The notes: a model not told the origin generated them from the sequence alone. Shown: positions 1-12,380, counted from the first letter of the stretch. The stretch: 64,000 nucleotides of DNA from Reticulitermes speratus (GCA_021186555.1 JAJKFL010000012.1:5866894-5930893); one strand, 5' to 3'. Translations and numbers: made by a program.

Positions 1-1380
1 TAGTTTCTCAGGTATGGAGTTCACATGTTCAGTTTTCTTCACTATTGGCATACCACTGTGCTATATAATGGAATTCCAATTGAAAACACTGGGTTTTATC
101 CTGCCAGCACAATTACCTAATATACCTTATTATGCTGCATAATACATGGTGCAAACACTGCATATTTGGTACTAATGACTGTAGCAGCTAAAGTGACTAA
201 ACTGTTTTGTTTGGGGAGGGGAGGGGGGTAGATTTGCTGCACCTAACCTTATAAAACGGTCCCAAAGTGCTAACATACAGCTTCTAAGCAGGTCGTGCAC
301 CTTTTGAAAATGTTTATCCACACACACACACACACACACAATGAAGCTAATCTTGAAATATTCATCATTTATCTTTGAAAACTGCCTTCCAGTTCTTACA
401 AAGAAAGTGCATTGTCCTACATTTGCTTTGCTTGTGTTAATTCCCTTCATAATGTCCTGACCTGATGGTCAGAATTTGTTTCTTACAAAAATGCGACATA
501 TTATTTTGACGTTATCTGCACACTGGATTCTGATATTTTAAGTTTATGCAAGGATGTGCATGAATTGGATGCGGGTTTTAACAACGCTGTTATTTCTTAC
601 TTTGGCTCATGCAAACGTCTGTATTTTCTTTTTGTCCAGCATTGAACCAGTCATTCTACAATTTCTACAATTCTCTGTGCAATTTTTTTTTTTTTATGGC
701 ACTGTTGAAGTGGGATGTTACAAAACTTTGCGGCAATATTTTTTTTCTGTGACACGTACTTTGCAAAACTATAGCGTATGAACAGTTTTTGTTCAAGTGA
801 ATACATTTCACAAGCATGCTAAGACAGTGTCGTTATCAGTGGCAATAAAAGAGGCATAATGTTTGCTATCATGCCTATGGACACAAATACGATATTTTCT
901 TATGCCTGGGGACACCATGTATCTACCTCTTTGTATAAGACAAGTCGTCATAAGTTGTGACTTTTTTCAAATGAACCCATGAGTCTGTTAATTTAAGACT
1001 GTCCTCTGACACTGAATTTAGCATATCAAAGGACACTAACCTTTAGTACACGGGGCCCCCAGTAGTCACTGTGCAGCAGGGAGAAGACAACTTGTTGGTC
1101 GCTGTCAGTCTGAAGTGTAATGGCTTCTCACAGGTGTTGTGCTGTCAGGTAGGCTGTCCTGTGTCCTCGCATAACACTGTGTCAACACAGTATGATTCCT
1201 GGTGCCTTTGATCGTGAAGAGCAGTGACGCATCCTCCCAGACATCAGCAAGCTGTACCATTTCAACATGCTACTACATCTGAACACCCTACAAGGAACAT
1301 GCAGTCTGCAGCCTGCCATACAGCAACATGTGAGGTGGTCCTTCCTCAGCCCAGCAGTGTGACATCCTTTGTTAGTTTAT
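1..1380. other. Gene-free stretch
   Basis: I see no convincing gene here. The only clear structure is a (CA)n microsatellite near 320-341. The stretch runs directly into the truncated 3' side of the LINE at about 1385, with no obvious poly-A or short target duplication at the join. Confidence 0.5.
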
Positions 1381-1384
1381 ATGT

Positions 1385-3315
1385 AACAAAAATAAAAGAG
1401 GTCCCAAAATAGATCCTTGTGGTATTCTGTATTTTATTATCCTATGTGAAGAAATCTTATTCTCATTGGTAGTTATTTCTACGAATTGTAACCGATGGGA
1501 CAGATAGGATTTTAACCATGCCTTTGCTGTCCCTCTTATTCCGCAATAATCGAGTTTTGCCAAAAGTATGTCGTGATCAATAACATCATACGCCTTTGTG
1601 AGATTGAAGAATATACCTATTGTGTATGACCGCCTATCTGATGCCTCCTGTAATTCTCAATAAAAGTTTGGCATGCTGTCTCAGTCGACTTGCTTTTCCT
1701 AAATCCATTTTGCTCTTCTATTAATATGTTTAGTAACAAAAGATAATAATCTATTATAAATTATTTTTTCTAAAATTCTTGAAGAAACAGGTAGAATAGA
1801 TATAGGTCTGTAATTATTAATTTCTTGTCTATTACCTTTTTTATAAGCAGGCCTAATTTTTTCAATTTTCATTAAATTAGGAAAAGAGCCCTGATTTATA
1901 GATTCGTTGTAAATAAAACTTAATGGTTTTTTTAATACATTGAATACATTCCTTTACTAAAAATTCTGGGATTCCATCAAACCCTGCTGATTTCTTGCCT
2001 CTTAGTTTAGATACAACTGTTACTATTTCTTCTTCATGGACTGGAAAAAGAAACATGGAACTGTGGTTGTATTTCACTGATACTTGTGAAAATTGATCCC
2101 TTTTATTATTCCTATTTTGCTCTACAAGTTCTTCAGCCTTATCAATAAAGTATGAATTAAATGCCTCTGCAACTTTCTGAGGGAGAGTTATTTTCTCCAA
2201 ATCTTTTTGTAACCAAATATCCTGATATGATTTCCCTGATATTCCCAATTTTTTATTAATCAACTGCCACATCATTTTAGTTGGGTTTATTGCACGTGAT
2301 GTCAACATATCATTATGCCTTTGTTTAACTTTTAAAATAACTCGTTTATATATTTTGCGATATGTTTTAGTGTAATTCAATGCATCCCTAGACACTGTTA
2401 CCTTACACTTTAAGTTATTTAGAAGTCACATTTTCTGACATGAAATTTTTATTCCTTTAGTTATCCACGAACTGTTTTGGATTTTTAGTCAAGTAAATTT
2501 CCTCCCATGTCTTTGAATTTTTCCACATTTGTTTTTGAGAACTTTCTTTGTATGATTTTTGTTGGCTCATGATTATGCTTATTTACAGACACATATAGAA
2601 CCTGTGCCAAATGGTCAGAGTAGCCCACATTTATGACCTCTGTAAAATTCTCATTAAATTGTTTGTTTGTAACCATAACATCTCTCATAGAGACTGAACT
2701 CCTACTAACTCTTGTTGGAGAAGTTACTGTATTTATTAAATTGTATGTTAATAATATACTTTGCAGTGCCTGTACATGGTTGTTTTCTTGCAGAAGATTT
2801 ATATTCCAGTCCCCACAAATTATTAGTTTTTTCCTCTTTTGTTGTACCTTAGCAATAGGAGCCTCCAACTTATCTAGAAAATTATACACATCACTGTGAG
2901 GAGATCTGTAAATACAAATTAATAACCATTTAAAATCTACAAATTCTACTACAGACATTTCAAAGTTTTTTTCACAACACAGATCCTTGAAACAAATTAC
3001 TTCCTTAACATTTAACTCCTTCCTTGCAAATGTAGATGATCCTCCATTTTTAAATTCTTTCCTACAGAACTTACTAACCAATTTAAAATTATGAATCTCT
3101 AACATATTGATTTGGTCTTCTGACAGCCAATGTTCAGTGAAGCATAAGACATCTACATTTTGTAAACTAGTACTTAAAAGTACAGTTAATTCCACATTCT
3201 TATTTATTAAACTTTGTACATTATGATGCATGATTTCAAGCTTATGTTTCATTTGACCCAACTTCAAGTCCCCTTTACATTGTTGATGCATTATTTCTTG
3301 CAAAGGTCTGTCCAT
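1385..3315 (-). pseudogene. LINE ORF2: endonuclease plus partial reverse transcriptase
   Basis: The endonuclease half (3315-2485) keeps the signature residues of APE-type LINE nucleases: HHNVQSL, CFTEHWLS, IICGDWNINLL and VGYSDH. The linker and RT entry (2395-1877) hold KSAGFDGIP. Further RT pieces follow in shifted frames: YRPISILPVSS near 1800, QNGFRKSKSTETA near 1690, AYDVIDHD near 1590 and IPQGSILGPLLF near 1400. The palm box with YADD is absent because the element ends there. The best fit is the CR1/Jockey part of the LINE tree. At least three frame changes or stops break it. Confidence 0.8.
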
Positions 3316-3509
3316 AAAAATTCTGTACTTCTTTTTATTGATACTTTATGCAGTCTTTTAGGCAGTGATTCCATTTGCTCATTTAACTTAATAATCCCTT
3401 TTCTTTGTTCATTATTTCCTTGCCTATCATCTCCTGCACCATCCTTATACATGTCTTCCTGTACCTTCTCTGTTTTCTGACTGAAGAGATCCCACTTCTT
3501 CTATCTCTT

Positions 3510-4560
3510 CTTTCCATTTAACTTCTACTCGGTCTGAACTTTTTCACATTTAATATTGCCTTAATTACATTTACAATTTTTCTAACCATGTATTCTTTTC
3601 CTTTCCAATTCAAGTGTACACCATGCCTTGTATATAATTCCCTACTGTTCACCACTTAAATCAGTCGGAGGTGGGCAAAAACCTTGCTATGTTTTTTAAG
3701 CTTCCTATTGAACACTTTCACTTCATTATTTACACAAGAGTTTATCTGGAGATCATGTCTATGTGGAACTTTCATGACTACAAGATTTGTGTGATTGTGG
3801 TCAGCCACAAAATCCTTTAATCGCCGAAGGCCACCTTCTGTTTCATTTTTTGCTGCATCATGAGCCCCTCCCCATAAAATGCACACATCTTTTTTTGTGA
3901 GTGAACTTATGGCTGAGTTCATCATATTTGTAACCACTTTAATATTAGAACCAGGTTTTACTGTACCTAGGACTTCAAAGCCTCTGCCAAGATTGTGCTG
4001 CAATTCTTTCGCCACATCTCTCGCATGGCTATCTCCCACTATTATAATTCTACTTACGTTCTTCTTACTCTTCTCCATGTTAACTATAACTTTGCCATGT
4101 ATTTGTTGTTGCTCCTGATGAACATTTACATACTCATAACCTTCTTTTTTGGGAGCCAATAGTTCATATCGGTTATTGATAACTGGTATTTGAAACTGCT
4201 TATTTTGTTTAGCATATAATTTTGTTCTTCTATTCGTCATTTCTGTCCAACACAAATCACTCTCAGCATTTCTCGTACAAACTTCAGTTAGACTAGCAAT
4301 TTTCACTAAAATCACATTTATTTCATGCAGTATAACCTCCTTTACTGGTCTTCTTAAGCTGTTTTTAGTAGATTTCTTAGTTCCCTCATGTCCTCTTGTA
4401 GATTAAATAAATCATTATTATTCCTAACATCACCTTCCTTACAAAGAAAATCACACTGATTTATTACACTTATTTCGCCTTTACACTGAGAGCAAATAAC
4501 TTTCTCACTCCCTAGTAGAACCTTCCGTTCGTCGCCAGTCACCAGGGCCTACAACTGGTA
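3510..4560 (-). pseudogene. LINE ORF1 with esterase-like domain
   Basis: The minus-strand reading starts near 4542 with paired cysteines (CSQCKG), a possible remnant of a zinc-finger segment. From 4315 to 3656 it continues into an SGNH-hydrolase-like domain: IVGDSHARD carries the nucleophile serine block and ILWGGAHDA is the likely third block. The matching tail, TRHGVHLNWKGKEY, lies at about 3505-3655 in a different frame and holds the last histidine block. Such ORF1 esterases are known from CR1-type LINEs and are thought to act on lipids or help RNP handling. At least one frame change separates the tail from the body. Confidence 0.7.
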
Positions 4561-4914
4561 CCTTCCCTGAGGTAGATGGACCCAGTTCTGTGACACTGCC
4601 AAAACTTTCATCATGTTTTGGTACACAAAACACTACAATGTAAATATACTTCACTACTGCTGCAGTATAACAACCAAAATTATTCGTCATGAAACATTAA
4701 CATTTTGTAACGATTTCGTAATTGAATCTAGACCAGAGTAGGGTATTCATCTCTCATGAACATTTTACAAACTTTTATTCACCAACATTTCCACATTCTA
4801 CTTATTTATTGTTATTCAAAGCAATGTACCTACTTTAAAATTATGTAAATATAATACTCACCACCTTGCCATCTTTCACTACCTTCTGTGTTACAGCTGT
4901 CAGGCAGGCATATC

Positions 4915-5312
4915 AGGGTTGCCAACACATTTACCACACAAATTCAAGTCATGGTACCCACAATATATGACAAATCCAGAAACACAGAAACCACAGTTAC
5001 GCTTCCAGATATGACGACAAAATAAAAAAGTACTAATCCACTTACTTGAGTATGGGTTTTCATCCAGGTGCCAATTTGAGATTTCTGGTTTCTAAAAGAA
5101 ATCCCCCAAAACACGTTCATTTTGGTAACAAACTTTGATTTCAGATTTTGAGGACTTTGTTTTTGCCACCGACAGAGGTTATGGATTCAGATTTTGCTTA
5201 CTGGCAGTTTAAGATTTCATGGTTCATTTCAGTCACAACATCCACGTACCAACAAATACTCACCAAGGTTACGATGACTATCACAAGCAGGCAATGTTGG
5301 CAACCCTCAATA
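4915..5312. mobile_element. Possible short TIR element
   Basis: The stretch opens with CAGGGTTGCCAACA and closes with TGTTGGCAACCCTC, an inverted pair of about 13 bases some 390 bp apart. This would fit a small non-autonomous DNA transposon. I could not find a convincing target duplication. Confidence 0.35.
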
Positions 5313-5948
5313 GTGCGTAATTTGAAGTCTTTCGTAATATCTTCTGGAATATGATGCCATCATGTCTCAAGAGGATTAATCCTCAGCCCTATACAATACG
5401 GCAGCCTCAATTTTATCGTGTCTTCAATGCCCTGTAATTCGATACGAACTTGGTTACATGGACATGTATTTTGCTTGTTATATAAATTAGTGTTTCGAGT
5501 TTTTCGTGCATGTACAACAGCACCCAGTTCCGCACAACAAGTAAATTTTATGGAGGCCAATAATTACACTTTCTCTTTCTCAAACACGAAAAATTCATTC
5601 TTACTGACGACCATTACCGCGTAAGAGCAAATCACTATGACGCACTGATTCAAACCCGTAATGAATGTAATCACAGTTTATAATAAATACATCCTAATAA
5701 CCATAATTATTAGTCACCAAGTATCATTAATACTCTATTATTAACCCTGACAACTAATTTATAATGTCTACGTCATATACAAAGATTATAACGTTTCCAA
5801 TATCCAACGAAACTTATTCGTACTTACTTTCTTCAATGCCGGAGGGGAAAAGGAAGTGACCCTGTCCTAAAGAAGGCCGTCGCGCACCATTTACCGGAAG
5901 TTATTTTTCCGCGTGTGTATATAATTCCTAATAGCGAAAAATTGCAAA
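5313..5948. other. Gene-free stretch
   Basis: No supported gene or repeat copy is seen between the possible MITE and the 143-bp satellite. Confidence 0.4.
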
Positions 5949-5949
5949 A

Positions 5950-8425
5950 CGAGATCTCAGCGAGGTATGATGTTTCAGTTGCATCACTGCAACGGAAGGC
6001 GAGATACAGTCGAAAAACTACTTTGGCCTCCAAATAAAGGGCCCTTCATTATTGACCAATTTCAACCAAACTACCACTGTTCGTAGAGCGTACTAGAAGA
6101 CTGCGAGGTATGATGTTTCAGTTACATCACTGCAACGGAAAGCGAGATACAGACGAAAAACTACTTTGGCCTCCAAATAAAGGGCCCTTCATTACTGACC
6201 AATTTCAACCAAACTACCAGTGTTTGTAGCGCGCACTAGGAGACTACGAGGTATGATGTTTCAGTTACATCACTACAACGGAAGGCGAGATACAGTCGAA
6301 AAACTACTTTGGCCTCCAAATAAAGGGCCCTTCATTATTGACCAATTTCAACTAAACTACCAATGTTTGTAGCGCGTACTAGGAGACTGCGAGGTGTGAT
6401 GTTTCAATTAGATCACTGCAACGGAAGGCGAGATACAGACGAAAAACTACTTTGGCCTCCAAATAAAGGGCCCTTCATTACTGACCAATTTCAACCAAAC
6501 TACCAGTGTTTGTAGTCCGTACTAGGAGACTGCGAGGTATGATGTTTCCGTTACATCACTACAATTTAAGGCGAGATACAGACGAAAAACTACTTTGCCA
6601 CCCAAATAAAGTGCCCTTCATTACTGACCAATTTCAACCAAACTACCACTGTTTGTAGAGCGTACTAGGAGACTGCGAGGTGTGATGTTTCAATTACATC
6701 ACTGCAACCGAAGGCGAGATACAGACGAAAAACTACTTTGGCCTCCAAATAAAGGGCCCTTCATTACTGACCGAATTCAACCAAACTACCATTGTTTGTA
6801 GAGCGTACTAAGAGACTGCGAGGTATGATGTTTCTGTTACATCACTGCAAAGGCAGGCGAGATACAGTCGAAAAACTACTTTGGCCTCCAAATAAAGGGC
6901 CCTTCTTTACTGACCAATTTCAACCAAACTATCACTGTTTGTAGAGCGTACTAGGAGACTGCAAGGTATGATGTTTCAGTTACACCACTGCAACGGAAGG
7001 CGAGATACAGACGAAAAACTACTTTGGCCTCCAAATAAAGGGCCCTTCTTTACTGACCAATTTCAACCAAACTACCTCTGTTTATAGCGCGTACTAGGAG
7101 ACTAAGAGGTATGATATTTCAGTTACATCACTGCAACGGAAGGCGAGATACAGATGAAAAACTACTTTGGCCTCCAAATAAAGGGCCCTTCTTTACTGAC
7201 CAATTTGAACCAAACTACCATTGTTTGTAGCGCGTACTAGGAAACTAGGAGGTATGGTATTTCAGTTACATCACTGCAACGGAAAGCGAGATACAGACGA
7301 AAAACTACATTGGCCTCCAAATAAAGGGCCCTTCATTACTGACCAATTTCAACCAAACTACCAGTGTTTGTAGCGCGCACTAGGAGACTACGAGGTATGA
7401 TGTTTCAGTTACATCACTGCAACGGAAAGCGAGATACAGACGAAAAACTACATTGGCCTCCAAATAAAGGGCCCTTCATTATTGACCAATTTCAACTAAA
7501 CTACCACTGTTTGTAGAGCGTACTAGGAGACTGCGAGGTGTGATGTTTCAGTTACATCACTGCAACAGAAAGCGAGATACAGACGAAAAACTACTTTAGC
7601 TTCCAAATAAAGGGCCCTTCATTATTGACCAATATCAGCCAAACTACCACTGTTTGTAGAGTATACAAGGAGACTGTGAGGTATGATGTTTCAGTTACAT
7701 CACTGAAACGGAAGGCGAGATACAGACGAAGAACTACTTTCCCCTTCAAATAAAGGGCCCTTCATTACTGACCAATTTCAACCAAACTACTACTGTTTGT
7801 AAAGCGTAGCAGGAGACTGCGAGGTGTGATGTTTCAGTCACATCGCTGCAATGGAAGGCGAGATACAGTCGAAAAACTACTTTGGCCTCCAAATAAAGGG
7901 CCCTTAATTACTGACCAATTTCAACCAAACTACCAATGTTTGTACAGCGTTCTAGGAGACTGCGAGGTGTGATGTTTCAGTCACATCGCTGCAATGGAAG
8001 GCGAGATACAGTCGAAAAACTACTTTGGCCTCCAAATAAAGGGCCCTTAATTACTGACCAATTTCAACCAAACTACCAATGTTTGTACAGCGTACTAGTA
8101 GACTGCGAGGTGTGATGTTTCAGTTACATCGCTGCAACGGAAGGCGAGATACAGACGAAAAACTACTTTGGCCTTCAAATAAAGGGCCTTTCATTACTGA
8201 CCAATTTCAACCAAACTACCAATGTTTGTACAGCGTACTAGGAGACTGCGAGATGTGATGTTTCAGTTACATCGCTGCAACGGAAGGCGAGATACAGACG
8301 AAAAACTACTTTGGCCTTCAAATAAAGGGCCCTTCATTACTGACCAATTTCAACCAAACTACCAATGTTTGTACAGCGTACTAGGAGACTGCGAGAAGGC
8401 GAGATACAGACGAAAAACTACTTTT
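5950..8425. repeat. 143-bp satellite, about 17 units
   Basis: The motif beginning CGAGGTATGATG recurs at 5961, 6104, 6247, 6390, 6533, 6676, 6819, 6962, 7105, 7248 and so on to 8392. That is 17 steps of exactly 143 bp (2431 bp) with base changes but no net length change. Each unit contains the palindrome AAGGGCCCTT. The last unit lacks about 31 bp after GCGAG and then the array ends in unrelated DNA. Short open frames here are by-products of the repeat. Confidence 0.95.
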
Positions 8426-9254
8426 TCCTCTTAAATATTTGTGGGTCCTCAGTGTGGAACTTGCTTCTTGTAACCAGTCTGTCAACTATAATTTAGTGGT
8501 GGCCACTACATTTTTGGAATGTTTTTGCATCAGTAGCTGTTTAGACGTTATATTTCTGCCTTTAAATTTTAGGCAGCAAAATTTTAGTGATCGCCTACAA
8601 GTGAAACATATTACAAATTTTAAGTTATGTGAATCTATGCCGTTAGATTTCACAAACGTAGCAAATTCAACGTCCATTCTAAGGGAAATTTTGCACACAA
8701 TTATATCACCACATTTTAACTTTAATCATTCCGCGCATCGTGATTTATTATAATGCACAGCAATATTTACGTATATTAAATCGTATTATAGCGAGCATAT
8801 AACATTTTAACCAAATGTTACTCTATTTTCCACTTTTGAATTTAGCTGCAGAAATCACTATAATATAATACGGATTTTTATTGTAATGTATTATACTTCA
8901 GTGAGTTTTAAATATTGGTGTATAGACTCCATGAAGATGGCGGAATTACGTCGAAACACGTAGGAGTAAACACATCACTTTATTGTTATATATTTTAGAT
9001 GCTCGTTGGTTGGTTTTATAAATACAGAAATATCACCAGATTGCTTTATAATTCTGTTTCCGGAAGATTCATATCTTCTGGGTTGTCACACCTCTACTTT
9101 AACTGACTACAACCTTTAGTCAGTGCTGTGAGAACCTCAAGTATTATAGTTGCTGCAAGTTTAAATATTTAAAGTGTCAAGTTAAAGCTTTCCCTATACA
9201 GGCCCCTAGGTTTCCAGATTCCCAGACAGTTGGCACATTAAAGTGGTAGAGTTG
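8426..9254. other. Gene-free stretch with shared repeat segment
   Basis: No gene is supported. The segment at 8437-8530, opening with ATTTGTGGGTCCTCAGT, is similar to 11728-11810 and so belongs to an interspersed repeat I cannot name. A solo decayed hammerhead motif lies at 8925-8968. Confidence 0.5.
8925..8968 (+). ncRNA. Solo hammerhead-like motif, decayed core
   Basis: Helix I is kept (ACTCC with GGAGT), as are a hairpin II (GGCG/CGTC), GAAAC and the GTA site. The CTGANGA core reads ATGAAGA, with the invariant first C changed, so activity is unlikely. About 50 bp after the site comes GCTCGTTGGTTGG, which resembles the terminal motif of the paired elements in this window. Confidence 0.55.
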
Positions 9255-9365
9255 TCAGCCTAATCACCGGCCGCAGTTACCCGCCAGGACATATTCCTGG
9301 TACTCATTTCTGTTAGAAGCTGAGTCGACCCCATCGCCATAATGCGGCCGGAAGGATTAAGCCAA
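9255..9365 (-). repeat. SINE fragment, family with GGTGGCGCAGTTGG head
   Basis: The reverse complement matches the body of the SINE copies at 11395, 31517 and 33516, including the part around TCTAACAGAAATGAGTACC. The tRNA-like head is missing. Confidence 0.6.
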
Positions 9366-9465
9366 TGAAAAATCTCCGCGTGTCCTCCTTCGAGTGTAGC
9401 ATTTGAAAGATTGTAGAGAACGTAAGTCCTTTCCAGAAATGCCAGTTATGTAGGCTCATGATATA

Positions 9466-9543
9466 CAGGGCATACACAAAAGAATGGTGCGGTTTCAATG
9501 TGAATAACAATTGAAACCGCACCATTCTTTTGTGTATGCCCTG
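9466..9543. mobile_element. 78-bp palindromic MITE of the CAGGGCATAC family
   Basis: Inverted ends starting CAGGGCATACACAAAAG nearly meet in the middle, and the element is flanked by TA on both sides. The same ends bound the three larger copies at 26499, 36329 and 48584, so this is a minimal deletion derivative of the same IS630/Tc1/mariner-type transposon. Confidence 0.9.
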
Positions 9544-9794
9544 TACATACATACATACATACATACTTTACCATGACAAGGATAACAAGCTGTGGGTAGA
9601 ATCCATGAAGTTTGATTGTGAGCAGCGGTCAGCATACTGACTAGAAATATGCATGCTTGCACAATCTGTCAGCATTCACTAAGATCAAATGAAGTAGGAC
9701 GATAATTAAGAACCTTTACATGGAGACCAAAGCACTTTCTCTCTTATATCCCGGCTCCCATTGGGGAGGATTTTCGTGAAAATTCATATATTCG

Positions 9795-10050
9795 ACACGA
9801 CACCGGCAAGTTAGGGGCAAAGTTCACCCTATAACAGGCCATGAAGGACCAGAGGGGAGTAGAATTATAGCTCTACTTTTTCCTTAACCTCGGCGCTAGA
9901 TGCGGGTGGGTGGTCAACGCCACGCCGCGGCCGCTTTACCCCCGGGAATGATCCGGTACCCACTGTACAGGAGGCTGGATAGGCCCCAGGGCCGGTCTGA
10001 ACGGGTGTTGAAAACATCGCCCCCACCGGGATTCGATCCCCGGACCGTGA
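9795..10050 (-). repeat. SINE, tRNA-derived, family with CCCCGGACCGT head
   Basis: It reads on the minus strand. Box B-like GGATCGAATCCCG lies near 10030, followed by the body around GGTACC and a tail near 9800. It matches the complete copy at 21762-22050 but lacks part of the head. Confidence 0.75.
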
Positions 10051-10335
10051 CACCGATATGTACAAGTCTTAAATTTTCGAAGCGATAGGACAATTATTAA
10101 GAGTCTGATTGGTATGTTTTTTTTTATATTTTTTTATTTTATTGTTTTCGGTTAGGAAGCGCAGTGTTTTGGAAGATGTCCTTTCTTCCATCATCAGGGA
10201 AGTTATCAATTCTACTGTGTTTGGCCCAGACGAGTTTTCGTACTTTTACCTGAGCACGGCAGCAAAGGGAGCTTCCTAAATCTCAACTTAAGTAATAAAC
10301 GTCCATCAAAAACAAAATACTTGCAAAACAATATA

Positions 10336-10903
10336 CGTAGGGCAGTCAAAAAGTTCCCGGAATTCCCCTGCAGACGGAGAATAAGAAATCGACGGTTTGG
10401 TGCACCATGAGTTTGTACCGCCTGGACAGAGTGTTACTTGGTCATTTGTACGTGCAAGTTTTGCAGAGGTTGCGCGATGCAGTTCGGAGGAAGCGGCGCG
10501 ACAACTGGCATGGGCAGTGGTTTCGGCATCACCATAACGCACCGACTCACACATCTCTTGTTGTGCAGCAATTCCTCGCCGAGAAAAGCATTCCTGTTAT
10601 CACCCAACCACCGTACTCTCCGGATCTCGCTCCGAGTAACTTTTGGCTGTTCTCTACTCTGAAAATGGGCCTCAAGGGGACACGTTTCGCAACCATGGAG
10701 GACATCAAATCGAATGCGACGGCCGAACTCCGGAAGATTCCAAAAGAAGCCTTCCGCCGGTGTTTCCAACAATGGCAGGATCGATGGAGCAAGTGTGTGT
10801 GTGCGCAAGGGTCCTACTTTGAAGATGATTAGGTAAGCGTTGCCGTATGTCCTACCATTACATTGCAATACCACCATTCCGGGAACTTTTTCACTGCCCC
10901 TCG
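10336..10903 (+). mobile_element. Internally deleted mariner element
   Basis: Left end CGTAGGGCAGTCAAAAAG and right end (reverse complement CGAGGGGCAGTGAAAAAG) form imperfect TIRs of about 28 bp, flanked by TA at 10334 and 10904. At 568 bp it is less than half the usual 1.3 kb mariner length. Only the rear half of the transposase remains. Confidence 0.9.
10407..10832 (+). pseudogene. Mariner transposase C-terminal half
   Basis: The reading keeps LQRLRDAVRRKR, a block around NAPTHTSLVVQQFLAEK and YSPDLAPSNFWLF, up to the end QGSYFEDD. In active mariners the second acidic residue sits in HDNAP and the third in YSPDLAPxD. Here these read HHNAP and APSN, so both are lost and the protein should not cleave DNA. 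The N-terminal DNA-binding domain and first aspartate block are absent through internal deletion. Confidence 0.85.
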
Positions 10904-10905
10904 TA

Positions 10906-11394
10906 TGTAGGTTTGGGAGTATCTGTCAGAACCAACAGATTATTTTACATCAGGCGTGTGATATCAGTATACAGTCTCTGTCGAAATATTGCGACATTTT
11001 TTTTATCAATATGTGCCTGATAAGTCTGCGTGTAGTTCTGTACATAGCTCATATCTTACCCGTTACTCCGTATTCATCCTATAACCTGATAAAAAAATGG
11101 GAAGTATCAATCGAAGCTTTCATATCTGCAGTCACTTGATTGGGTTGCAGATGTGAGCATCGACTAGTTCCTGGGACACCGGCTGCGAGATCTTGTGCAG
11201 GTAAGATCTGCGTTATGTTCTGTGATGCTTTGCCTTCAGGTACATTTTACCTACCCCTCGCTGTTCCTACTTTTCTGGACAATGGTAGTGACACTGGGGT
11301 AGTGAGTCACCTCGACTGAAACTTTCTTTCCTACAAATGTACGTTACCGGCGCCGACGTCGCATATATCGCAGCCGTCGTTCTGCATGGCGGCA
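10906..11394. other. Gene-free stretch
   Basis: I see no supported gene, repeat family or RNA gene between the mariner copy and the next SINE. Confidence 0.4.
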
Positions 11395-11660
11395 CACGGT
11401 GGCGCAGTTGGTTGAGGCACTCCGCTACAAGCCGGAAGATCGCGGGTTCGATTCCCGATGGGTTCATTGAGATTTTATCCTTCCGGCCGCACTATGGCAC
11501 TGGGTTCGACTCAGCCTCTAACAGAAATGAGTACCAGAGATATCTCCTGGGTGTAAAGGCGGTCGGTGCGTAGTGTTGACAACCTTACCACCTTCATGTG
11601 CCGATTGTGTAGAAATCGTGGGAGCCTCAACCTCCTGCAGCCTGAATGGCCTGTTCAGGT
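11395..11660 (+). repeat. SINE, GGTGGCGCAGTTGG family
   Basis: The tRNA-like head carries a box A-like TGGCGCAGTTGGTTGAGG and box B-like GGTTCGATTCCCG. The body runs through CTCTAACAGAAATGAGTACC to CCTTACCACCTTCATGTG. Other copies are at 31517 and 33516, with a fragment at 9255. The tRNA similarity is that of a SINE head, not of a working tRNA gene. Confidence 0.85.
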
Positions 11661-12039
11661 TCTGTAACCCAGCGGTACAAAAATCCCTGGCGCCAAGTTG
11701 CCGTGGAGACGGAATTTTGTAAGCCGGCTCCTATTTGTGGGTCCTCAGTATTGAGCTTGGCGTAGAATTTTGAGGTGGCTTCTAGATTTTTGGAACATTT
11801 GTGCACCCCTCATACAACCCCGGCCATGCGTTAGAACAGTTCCTTTGTTTTCGTCACATGGAGAGCGGGTGGCTGTCCTCTGTCCCTTGCCCAGTGTAGA
11901 AATGGCAACATTGTTGGTGAAAGCTGAGTTGTCTGATTGTGCACTTACATCGTGCCGAATATATTTTGGACAGAGAGGGTGATAAAGAGTGTGAAGAACA
12001 TATGTGAAGTGATCAGTTTCATGTTTTGTACTCCTCAAA

Positions 12040-12380
12040 CATTACGAGGGTGGTCAAGAGGACGATGAGACGGGCAGGGCATGTAGCACGTATGGGAGAG
12101 AAGAGAAATGCATACAGGATTATGGTATGGAAGCTTGAAGGAAATAACAACTTGGAAAATCTAAGCGTAGAAGGAAGAATAATATTGAAATTGATTTTGA
12201 AGAAATAGGATGGGAGATTGAGGAGTGGATTCATGAGGCTTAGGATAAGAACATGTGGCGGGCTGTTGTCAATATGGTAATAAAACTTAGGGATGCATAA
12301 AATGTGAGGAATTTCTTCGCTAGTTGAGTATCTAGCAGCTACTGAAGAAGGACTCTGCTCCCTGGATTTAGTCTAATGGA
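12040..12380 (+). mobile_element. RTE-like LINE 3' fragment
   Basis: The translation MRRAGHVARMGEKRNAYRI with VWKLEGNNNLE is the common end of the reverse transcriptase ORF of a widespread insect LINE. It is followed by the UTR-like AGGAATTTCTTCGCTAGTTG and GAAGAAGGACTCTGCTCC. The same end occurs on the minus strand at 63705-64000 and in pieces at 27955 and 49170. Confidence 0.75.

Larger units (their letters stand above)
1385..4720 (-). mobile_element. CR1-like LINE, damaged, 3' end missing
   Basis: A non-LTR retrotransposon lies on the minus strand, with its 5' side near 4.7 kb and its 3' side near 1.4 kb. In order it shows an ORF1 with a cysteine-rich start and an SGNH/esterase-like domain, an AP-endonuclease, a linker and the front part of a reverse transcriptase. 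This order is typical of the CR1 group. The sequence stops being LINE-like just after the RT motif IPQGSILGPLLF, so the YADD catalytic box and the 3' UTR are missing. LINE copies usually lose the 5' end, so loss of the 3' end suggests a later deletion or rearrangement. Several stops and frame changes show it is dead. Confidence 0.85.

Noticed and set aside
3656-4315. Host SGNH esterase gene
   Set aside because: It lies directly before a LINE endonuclease/RT in the order typical for a CR1 ORF1 and is broken.
8439-8753. 104-codon open frame after the satellite
   Set aside because: Part of it is a dispersed repeat also present at 11728, and there is no family signal.
9900-10065. tRNA-like sequences with boxes A and B (also at 22000, 31530, 32560, 34430, 46440 and 62240)
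   Set aside because: Each is the head of a SINE copy, joined to a SINE body and often flanked by target duplications. None forms a clean isolated cloverleaf gene.
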